A stretch of DNA of 64,000 bases from NCBI RefSeq assembly GCF_001078595.1, contig NZ_LFTY01000002.1:269378-333377 (forward strand), in the 5' to 3' direction. Positions within the stretch are counted from its first letter, which is position 1. Every line of letters starts with the position of its first letter. This stretch comes from Candidatus Rhodobacter oscarellae (lineage in GTDB: Bacteria > Pseudomonadota > Alphaproteobacteria > Rhodobacterales > Rhodobacteraceae). This document shows positions 56,255 through 62,435 of the stretch, in pieces. The notes beneath the pieces were generated by a model. The model saw only the letters and a program-made list of their open reading frames with translations. It did no database searches and was not told where the DNA came from. Position numbers and translations under genes: made by a program.

Positions 56255-57661
56255 TCAACAGCTTGGCGCGAATGGCAGAATATTGATCGCACAGAGGCCG
56301 GCATCGGGCCCCTGGCTCAGGTCCAGACCGCAGACAATGTTGGCGTTGCCGACACAGTTGCTGACGTCAAAGCCGCAGGCGCCCTGAACCTTGCCAACGC
56401 AGATGCCGCTCTTGGCACCACAGGCGGCAACACCGGAGGCGTTGCCAATGCATTGCGAGTTGTTGGCGCCACAGGCGACCATACCCTCCAGCTTGCCTGC
56501 GCAATTCGAATTTTTAATAACGCAGACCTTCATCGCACCCACTTTGCCGGCGCATTGGCTGCTGTCGGCCGCACAGCCCTTGGTGCCACTGACGTTGCCG
56601 CCACAGCCGCTGGCCTTGGCCAGACAGCCGGCCTTGAAGCTGGCGTTGCCGGAACAGCCACTGGCGTTGTTTTGACAATGACCGCCGCGCGAGGCGTTGC
56701 CTGAACATCCGCTGGCGTTTTTACCGCAGGTGCTGCTTTTGCCTTCTTTCCCGCGGCACGCGCTGGCATTTTGCGCGCATTTCGTTCTTCCGTTGCCACC
56801 GCCGCCAAAGTTGTTGTGCGGGCAATCCCTGTTAACGCGATCATAGTTCACCGAACCGTCGTTATTAAGATAGCCCTCTTTGTCCAGAACATAGTAAAGG
56901 TCGCCTGAGCAGCCCTTATGCTTTGTCAGAAGCGCGCGGTGTTGGGTGGGGCCTTTATTGTTGTTGCCGCAGCTATTGTTCGCGCCGTTATTTTTGCGCT
57001 GCTCTGCAACATGCGCGCCGCGGGAATCATTATTGCCGCAGCTGTTGCTGGCCCCATTGTTCTCTCGGGCTGCTTTAACGGCGTCAGCGCGGCTGGCTTC
57101 GCCTTTGACACCGTTCACAACGACAGTGTCATTCTCCTTGGCGTCGGCACCGGGCTTGTGGCCCAGCGTCTTGGCGGCCACAGCCTGACCGAAATCGCCC
57201 TTCGAGCCGCCGCCCACGTCGCGTTGATACCCTGCATCGGCGAATTCTTCCAAGGCAACCTGGCGCAGCTTGGCCTCGTTGCCGGGCTTGAACAGGCTCT
57301 TGTCCAGCTTGATTCCGTCTTTGGTGGCAAAGCCGTCGAGCTTGGTTCCGTCATCCGCTTTCAGACCGTCAACGATCTCCAGCTTGAACCCGGCCTTCTT
57401 GGCCGCTGCGCGCAGGGAGTCTTCGGTGGGTGCCGGATTGCTCGCCACGTCGCGCAGGGTTGAAGATGTTGCTGTGGTCATCGCGAACGGATCAAGCCCG
57501 CGGTTTGCCAGTTCCAGGCGGACCAAGGTGATGACGACCTGGCCAAGCTCTTGCTCGTTTGCGACCAGGTCTGTCGCGACACTGGGCATCAGGCCGGACA
57601 CGCCCTTTACGCCCGCAGCACCGGAGGCACTGCCCAGCACAGATCTGTTTTCTAATTCCAT
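56255..57661 (-). CDS. large cysteine-rich substrate protein, candidate radical-SAM-modified polypeptide
   Basis: A 468-residue protein with 25 cysteines, all after residue 207. Residues 1-200 are a cysteine-free leader-like domain; within it LRQVALEEFADAGYQ and GDFGQAVAA resemble the degenerate metallopeptidase-like EEIGHALD/GDEG segment seen in some proteobacterial repeat proteins (weak resemblance). Residues 201-235 hold two copies of NNGA[SN]NSCGNN. Residues 295-443 are nine tandem C-x6-C units, seven of 17 residues and two of 15; the tail ends CGLDLSQGPDAGLC... and finishes in Cys468. No signal peptide is present. I chose ATG 57661, with AGGAG 7 nt upstream, over TTG 57691. The radical SAM gene follows. 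Confidence 0.85.
   Translation of the reverse strand: MELENRSVLGSASGAAGVKGVSGLMPSVATDLVANEQELGQVVITLVRLELANRGLDPFAMTTATSSTLRDVASNPAPTEDSLRAAAKKAGFKLEIVDGLKADDGTKLDGFATKDGIKLDKSLFKPGNEAKLRQVALEEFADAGYQRDVGGGSKGDFGQAVAAKTLGHKPGADAKENDTVVVNGVKGEASRADAVKAARENNGASNSCGNNDSRGAHVAEQRKNNGANNSCGNNNKGPTQHRALLTKHKGCSGDLYYVLDKEGYLNNDGSVNYDRVNRDCPHNNFGGGGNGRTKCAQNASACRGKEGKSSTCGKNASGCSGNASRGGHCQNNASGCSGNASFKAGCLAKASGCGGNVSGTKGCAADSSQCAGKVGAMKVCVIKNSNCAGKLEGMVACGANNSQCIGNASGVAACGAKSGICVGKVQGACGFDVSNCVGNANIVCGLDLSQGPDAGLCAINILPFAPSC
56333..56779 (-). repeat. tandem 51-nt (17-residue) cysteine repeat array in the substrate gene
   Basis: Units start with Cys295, 312, 329, 346, 363, 380 and 397 (17 residues each, C-x6-C-x9), then 414 and 429 (15 residues). 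Consensus is C-x2-[NKD]-x-S-x-C-x-G-[NK], with first-half sequences such as CGKNASGC and second-half CSGNAS. Codon-level repetition is visible but imperfect, so the units diverged and protein-level selection is likely. Confidence 0.88.
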
Positions 57662-58022
57662 GACTGTCTCCTGTGTTTCCATCGAAGGCAATCGTCTGGT
57701 CTGACTACCGGGAGCTTTCCGGATCTGCTTGCTCTGCAGAGGGCTGACACGCGCATTCCGACCTCTTCGGTTCAGACATCAAAGGACTTCCATTCCGGGG
57801 GGAGTAAGAGAAGCGGACGCCTGGGAACATGCTGCTGCACGACAGAAATGACGCAAGATAACAGGCGGGCCCCGCGGCGGCCGCCCGGCTTGTCGCGATG
57901 CGTTAATTTTGTCGCCCTGCGCCATGTTCGAAGCGTGAAGCCTGCGCCATAAGGCGGCGAAACACACACACAGACGTAACCCTAGGGAGCAGCTTGCCCC
58001 AGGAAGGAACGAGGAGAAGTCA
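57662..58022. other. divergent upstream region of substrate gene and unknown gene
   Basis: 361 bases with the promoters of both genes presumably inside. A GC-rich block GGGCCCCGCGGCGGCCGC lies near 57868-57885, and CTGCGCCAT is found twice (57916 and 57943). GAGGAGAAG directly precedes the start of the next gene. I see no additional small gene. Confidence 0.45.
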
Positions 58023-58589
58023 TTGATACCCGTAGATTATTTTAGCGGGACCGCAATGAGCGCAGGTCAGGTCATGGCACTTGGCGCGCCGCGCCTGCAC
58101 AATCCCGAGGGATTCGCCAGCTTCATCGCGGGGCTCTCTTTCACGGTCGATGAAAGCAAATGGCAAGGTCTGCCAAATCTGAATGAGGCCGATTCTCTGG
58201 GCCACATTTTCCAGATCCTGATCCAGGACATGCTGCCTATCTACTATGATGTGAAGCACCTCAAAAGTCTGGGGGGGCGCATTTCGTTCCGCGTGACCGA
58301 CATTGGCGAGTTCTCCATTCTCGATATCTGCAATCGCGTTATGGCGTTTCGGGATATCCCGTATGATGAAGCCACAGGCGAGGCGCTGATCGACTTCGAG
58401 ATCGAAGGCGGCGCGATGCTGTGCTATCTACGCCATGTGGTTCAAGCGGCTGCCGGGCTTCACTCCACGGACGAAGAAATGGTGCCGCCGGTTGACGCGC
58501 ATGTACTGCAACAGGTTGAAGCGACTGCGGGAAAGAGCGCTGCCCTGCCCATCGAAGAGCTGATGGCGCGCGGTTACTTCCGGAGCTAG
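58023..58589 (+). CDS. unknown acidic protein between the RiPP-like and T3SS loci
   Basis: A 188-residue protein of no recognised family: PVDYFSGTAMSAGQVMALGA at the N-terminus, a mixed alpha/beta middle (GRISFRVTDIGEFSILDICN), and an acidic helical C-terminus. It has no signal peptide or membrane segment and one or two cysteines only. The start is TTG at 58023 after GAGGAGAAG; ATG at 58056 (MSAGQVMA) is equally possible. It is divergent from the substrate gene and convergent with sctL. A secretion chaperone is a guess from size, acidity and place. Confidence 0.6.
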   Translation: MIPVDYFSGTAMSAGQVMALGAPRLHNPEGFASFIAGLSFTVDESKWQGLPNLNEADSLGHIFQILIQDMLPIYYDVKHLKSLGGRISFRVTDIGEFSILDICNRVMAFRDIPYDEATGEALIDFEIEGGAMLCYLRHVVQAAAGLHSTDEEMVPPVDAHVLQQVEATAGKSAALPIEELMARGYFRS

Positions 58590-58621
58590 CCCTAGGCCGA
58601 TGCCGTGCCGGGGGTTACGGA

Positions 58622-59233
58622 TCAGAGTTTCGACCGCAACAGGGCGGTGATCCGCTTTGCCATTAGCCGCCGGGCGATAACGCCCTGTTCGGCCACGCCC
58701 AAATCGAAGTAACCTTCGGGCGTTTCGACCAGTATGCGCCCGTTCTTGAGGGTTTCGTCTTCGATCACGGACAGGTTGAGAGGCATATCCATGTCGCTCA
58801 GCGCCGCCTTGATCGCCGGGCCCAAGCCGGGGGCGACCGAGAAGATCAGCGTGTCAAACCGGCGCAGCTGCTCCAGCTTGCTTTGCACAACCTGACGGGC
58901 CAGCGCTGTCTGCTCTTGCGTTCCCAGGATTTCCTCCAACGCTCCGGCAACGAGCTCTGTGAGGTCCTGTTCAAGCGCATCGGTGCGGGCGTTGAGAAGC
59001 GTGTTCAGCTCTGCGGTATAGTCGACAGCTTTGGCGACGACGCGCGAAAGACCCTCTTCAAAACCCTTGCTCTCAGCTTCTTGAGTGATCTCTTCCGCCC
59101 GCGACATAAGACGCGCGCGATCCTGATGCAGATCCCGCCATTGCGCATCCAGACTAAGATAGCTTTCAACGATATCGGAGGGTATCAGCGCCCCGGGTTG
59201 CAATATGATCGGATCAACGGGGGATGAGGACAT
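58622..59233 (-). CDS. sctL: type III secretion stator protein SctL (YscL/FliH family)
   Basis: A 203-residue SctL homologue that links the ATPase to the sorting platform. Residues 30-100 are a long helix with regular charged spacing (coiled coil), and the C-terminal globular domain includes ILGTQEQTALARQVVQSKLE and NLSVIEDETLKNGRILVETP, as in FliH/YscL. ATG at 59233 overlaps the sctK stop by 20 nt. It is the last gene of the visible operon; the ATPase gene is not in the window. Confidence 0.8.
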   Translation of the reverse strand: MSSSPVDPIILQPGALIPSDIVESYLSLDAQWRDLHQDRARLMSRAEEITQEAESKGFEEGLSRVVAKAVDYTAELNTLLNARTDALEQDLTELVAGALEEILGTQEQTALARQVVQSKLEQLRRFDTLIFSVAPGLGPAIKAALSDMDMPLNLSVIEDETLKNGRILVETPEGYFDLGVAEQGVIARRLMAKRITALLRSKL

Positions 59234-59813
59234 ATTCCATCGCCTTTTCATAGTATTGCGCCATCCCTTCGGTGGATGGGGTTGCTGCATCTTCCGGCAG
59301 GGCAAGGTAGCGTTTGATCCAGTCTGGCTTGTCCAGAAGCCAGTCGGCCTGGGCTGCTTGTCCCTGGGTCTGGGCCAGCTCCAAATCGACAGGTTGCCCG
59401 TCGCTGGTTGATCCGCCCTGGCTTAAGAGCCATTTATGATCCGCAGCGTCGAGGACTTTAAGGATGGGCGCGAGGTCTGCCGCCAAGATGGTGCAGCGCA
59501 GGCGGGATGCCTGAGGCAATAGTCCAGCGAGCAGTCGCAACCGGTTCGTCTCATTCGCGGGCGGCAAGAGGATCTTTTCGGCGCGCGCCAGGGCGATCGC
59601 TTCCGACATTCGGCGCCACAGAATGAGCGTTCCACGACGGGTGGCGGTGAGCTGGGTTGTGATCGCGTCGGGTAAACCCAGCACTGGCCCCACCATCGAG
59701 ATATCGATGTCCAGCTCACGGACATTTTTCGGGATGGCCTCTCTGTGCACATCCCGCATCAGGCTTTCGCTGGCGGGAATGGTGTCCTCAGCGAGGCAGG
59801 CTATTGCGCTCAT
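59214..59813 (-). CDS. putative type III secretion sorting-platform protein SctK
   Basis: A 199-residue protein encoded between sctJ and sctL, exactly where SctK (YscK/OrgA) genes lie. Sequence similarity is not something I can confirm by eye: mostly helical with LPDAITTQLTATRRGTLILW and a Trp-containing C-terminus (DWLLDKPDWIKRYLALPEDA). It is cytoplasmic. It overlaps sctJ by 4 nt. The call rests mainly on position and size. Confidence 0.45.
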   Translation of the reverse strand: MSAIACLAEDTIPASESLMRDVHREAIPKNVRELDIDISMVGPVLGLPDAITTQLTATRRGTLILWRRMSEAIALARAEKILLPPANETNRLRLLAGLLPQASRLRCTILAADLAPILKVLDAADHKWLLSQGGSTSDGQPVDLELAQTQGQAAQADWLLDKPDWIKRYLALPEDAATPSTEGMAQYYEKAMEYVLIPR

Positions 59814-60688
59814 TTAGCCATGTCTTCCAGTCGAACAAGCTTGCGATCCGGCGGGCTTTTCGTGGGCATTTCAGATGCATAGATGTCATCCGAAGGGGCG
59901 GCATCGTGAGGTTGCGCAAATCCAAAACGCAGCAGTTTGAATTGCCAAAGCGCCAGCAGAACAAGCGTGGTGAACAAGGTGCCGATACCCGCGCCCATCG
60001 CAAGGGTTGTCAGGTCGCCGGCGGTTGAATTGGACGGCAATGCCGCCCGCATTGGCCGGGTTTCCATAGCTGTGTCGGGCACCGGGAAATCCACCACGGC
60101 GACGTCGCCATATTCCAGCCCTTCGACCGAGTTGGACACCATATGTTTTAGCCGGGGGAGCAGGTCTTCGAGATCGAGATTCTCCCGTCGCCGGATCACC
60201 ACCGATGCGCTGGTTCGGACCTTGTTCTGGGGGGTGTTTCTGAGGCTGCCCTTGGATTCTTCGTTGGGCAGGACGATATGCACCCGCGCCGATAGGATGC
60301 CGTCCAGCTCTGCAATGGTGCGCGACAATTCCTGCGTGATCGCGTAGTTCAGCCTGGCGTTTTCTTCGATTGGCGAGGCTACAAGACCGCCGCCAGAAAA
60401 GATCTTTTCCATCGTTGCATAGTCACGCTGCGGCAAGCCGTGCAGCTCTAGCAATGAGACTGCCCGGGAAAAGTCAGCTTCCTCCACCAGGATGGTGGCC
60501 TCGCCCGAGCGTGAATCGAGCTCCTTGCTGGCTGAAATGCCGTTCTCGGAGAGCAGCGCCACGATAACGTTCGCTTCATTCTCGGCCAGACCGGAATAGA
60601 GTGAGGTCTTGCATCCTGCCAGGGCCAAAGCGGCACAGAGAACCGCGATCAGGCGCATGCTGAAGAACGAACGGAAGGCCGAGATCAT
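59810..60688 (-). CDS. sctJ: type III secretion inner-ring lipoprotein SctJ
   Basis: A 292-residue YscJ/HrcJ/PrgK-family protein forming the inner MS-ring. It has a lipoprotein signal with lipobox LALAGC (C26; or from the inner start M11), two ring-building domains (EANVIVALLSENGISASKEL, then YAITQELSRTIAELDGILSA and ARVHIVLPNEESKG), and a C-terminal membrane helix around residues 228-250 (IGTLFTTLVLLALWQFKL). It fits the family in length and order. The stop overlaps the sctK start. Confidence 0.93.
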   Translation of the reverse strand: MISAFRSFFSMRLIAVLCAALALAGCKTSLYSGLAENEANVIVALLSENGISASKELDSRSGEATILVEEADFSRAVSLLELHGLPQRDYATMEKIFSGGGLVASPIEENARLNYAITQELSRTIAELDGILSARVHIVLPNEESKGSLRNTPQNKVRTSASVVIRRRENLDLEDLLPRLKHMVSNSVEGLEYGDVAVVDFPVPDTAMETRPMRAALPSNSTAGDLTTLAMGAGIGTLFTTLVLLALWQFKLLRFGFAQPHDAAPSDDIYASEMPTKSPPDRKLVRLEDMAK

Positions 60689-60692
60689 GGGC

Positions 60693-61022
60693 TCATTGCC
60701 CCTTCAGGAAGCTGTTGAGCGTATTCCCAAAAGACGTCAGCGTTGAGGAGAGCGCAGAGAAACGCACGAGATTCTCGTTCATTTCCACCGAGACATTGAG
60801 CGTTCGATTGAGCGACGCGATGATATCCGCATTGGTCAATGCAGAATTGCGCGCCGGTCCCTCCACGCCATTGGCGATGTTGCCGCTCTTGTCGATCAGA
60901 CCGCGGGATTCCTGATCGAGTTGCTGAACCGAGGTCAGCACTTTGTCGGTCAGCTTCGAGAAGTTATCATAGTTCGTGCTGGATGGCAGAAGGTTGAGCG
61001 GTGCGATTTCGATGCCGGACAT
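60693..61022 (-). CDS. sctI: type III secretion inner-rod protein SctI
   Basis: A 109-residue protein with the size, position (just upstream of sctJ) and C-terminal hydrophobic helix of YscI/PrgJ rods: NVSVEMNENLVRFSALSSTL. The N-terminal part is polar and asparagine-rich. Rod proteins diverge quickly, hence moderate confidence. Confidence 0.68.
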   Translation of the reverse strand: MSGIEIAPLNLLPSSTNYDNFSKLTDKVLTSVQQLDQESRGLIDKSGNIANGVEGPARNSALTNADIIASLNRTLNVSVEMNENLVRFSALSSTLTSFGNTLNSFLKGQ

Positions 61023-61062
61023 GTTTCGTTTTCCGTAACTTACTTTAACTCAGACGCTTGGG

Positions 61063-61296
61063 TCAGTGGGGCAGTTTGGTGAAGTGGCACCCGGCGCCGT
61101 AGCGGCGCGCGCTTCTGACATGGGACGGGCTGGTGACATCGATGCAGCGCTTGGCCACGGCCAGGGTGCCCCCGTGCCCGTCATCGATATGGACGATATC
61201 GGATGCGCGGGGCTCGTCAAAAACGTAGCTTTGGGGCGCCGTGGTGCTGCATGCGGCGACGCCCGTGCACAGCGCCAGGATCGAGAGCATTCTCAT
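61063..61296 (-). CDS. small lipoprotein in the T3SS operon
   Basis: A 77-residue lipoprotein (MRMLSILALCTGVAACSTTA; lipobox VAAC with C16). The mature part contains two more cysteines and is of unknown family. Its start overlaps the secretin stop by 4 nt, so it is co-translated with the secretin, which makes it a candidate pilotin or secretin-stabilising lipoprotein. It does not look like known pilotins. Confidence 0.62.
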   Translation of the reverse strand: MRMLSILALCTGVAACSTTAPQSYVFDEPRASDIVHIDDGHGGTLAVAKRCIDVTSPSHVRSARRYGAGCHFTKLPH

Positions 61297-62435
61297 TTCA
61301 ACAGCTCCGGTCTGACGGTGAAGCCCACAAGATCATTCACCGGCTTGGACGGCGCGACACGCGCCGTTTCGCTGTCATCCGAACCCAGGATGGTCGGGGT
61401 CACCAGGATGAGCAGTTCGGATTCGGTCGCCTCGTGGCGCTCAGCGCGGAAGAAGGGGCCAAAGACCGGTATCTCTGACAGGCCGGGGATCCGGGAGGCG
61501 TTGAAATCGCTGGTCTGTTGGAAGAGCCCGCCCATGGCATAGGTCTGACCGTCTTCGATTTCGGCCGTGTTGGTGAGGCTCCGCACGGTCCTGCCGGGAA
61601 CGCCAGCCGTATCGGTGGCTTGCGCGGCTACGGGCGCGCTGATCTCGGCAAAAAGATCCACCGAAACCTTGTCATTGCTCAAAAGTGTCGGGGTAAAGGC
61701 GAGCGTCACGCCATAGCGCCGACCGCTGGTCTGGCTGTTATCCTCCCCCGACGCGACAGGGAATTCCCCGCCGGAGAAAAGCTCGGCGGCCTGTCCGTTC
61801 GTGGTGACAAGGCTGGGTTCGGCGAGGATCTGGGCGATGCCCTGGCTTGCCAGCGCATTCAGCAGGCCAGAGCTGCGAATGCCCCCCAGCCGAATGCCAA
61901 GGCGCCGAAGCCCGGCGGTTTGGACCTCGGCGATGCGCAGATCGAGCCGTATCTGGGTGTCGCCTTTATACTCGGTCAGATCTGCAACCGTATCGTCGCC
62001 GCTAAGCTGGCCTTTGAGCGCATCGAGGCGGCGCGCCTCCTCAGGTGAATTGATTGACCCCGAAATCGTGGCGCGATCCCCCAGATAGGTGATCCCAACG
62101 GAGTTACCCAGCCCCAGGCGCGACAGGTTCTGCCGGTCCTGCGCCGTGTCGCGAAAGACGCGCAACTCGTATTCGGCGATCAGCCTGCCCTCGGCATCCG
62201 TGGTGATCAGCGTTGTCACCCCTGTCCCGACCCCATAGGCGTAAATCGCTGTTTCACCCACTGCTTCGATGTCGGCCACCCCGGGGTTGGCGACAAAGGC
62301 GTGATGGACAGGCGCGGGCAGGTCGATGATCAGGCCGGTCCCGCGTGCGATATCGATGCGGCTGCCGGTATTGGAACCCTGGGCCAGCGCCACCGTCCCT
62401 AGGAACATTGAGAACAGTATTACTAGATACTTCAT
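61293..62435 (-). CDS. secretin of the type III secretion operon, CpaC-like
   Basis: A 380-residue outer-membrane secretin. The start ATG 62435 gives a signal peptide (MKYLVILFSMFLGTVALA). Next comes an N-terminal domain of the CpaC/pilus-assembly type (DLPAPVHHAFVANPGVADIE, TLITTDAEGRLIAEYELRVF), a BON-like middle (NSVGITYLGDRATISGSINS), and the secretin core (LRIAEVQTAGLRRLGIRLGG, LAEPSLVTTNGQAAELFSGG, ESELLILVTPTILGSDDSET). This architecture and the short length fit Tad-type CpaC rather than long YscC/HrcC. It overlaps sctV by 4 nt. Confidence 0.85.
   Translation of the reverse strand: MKYLVILFSMFLGTVALAQGSNTGSRIDIARGTGLIIDLPAPVHHAFVANPGVADIEAVGETAIYAYGVGTGVTTLITTDAEGRLIAEYELRVFRDTAQDRQNLSRLGLGNSVGITYLGDRATISGSINSPEEARRLDALKGQLSGDDTVADLTEYKGDTQIRLDLRIAEVQTAGLRRLGIRLGGIRSSGLLNALASQGIAQILAEPSLVTTNGQAAELFSGGEFPVASGEDNSQTSGRRYGVTLAFTPTLLSNDKVSVDLFAEISAPVAAQATDTAGVPGRTVRSLTNTAEIEDGQTYAMGGLFQQTSDFNASRIPGLSEIPVFGPFFRAERHEATESELLILVTPTILGSDDSETARVAPSKPVNDLVGFTVRPELLK

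Noticed and set aside
56333-56779. 51-nt repeats considered as a CRISPR array
   Set aside because: The repeats are contiguous, coding, unequal at the DNA level and lack spacers; they are a protein-level cysteine array.
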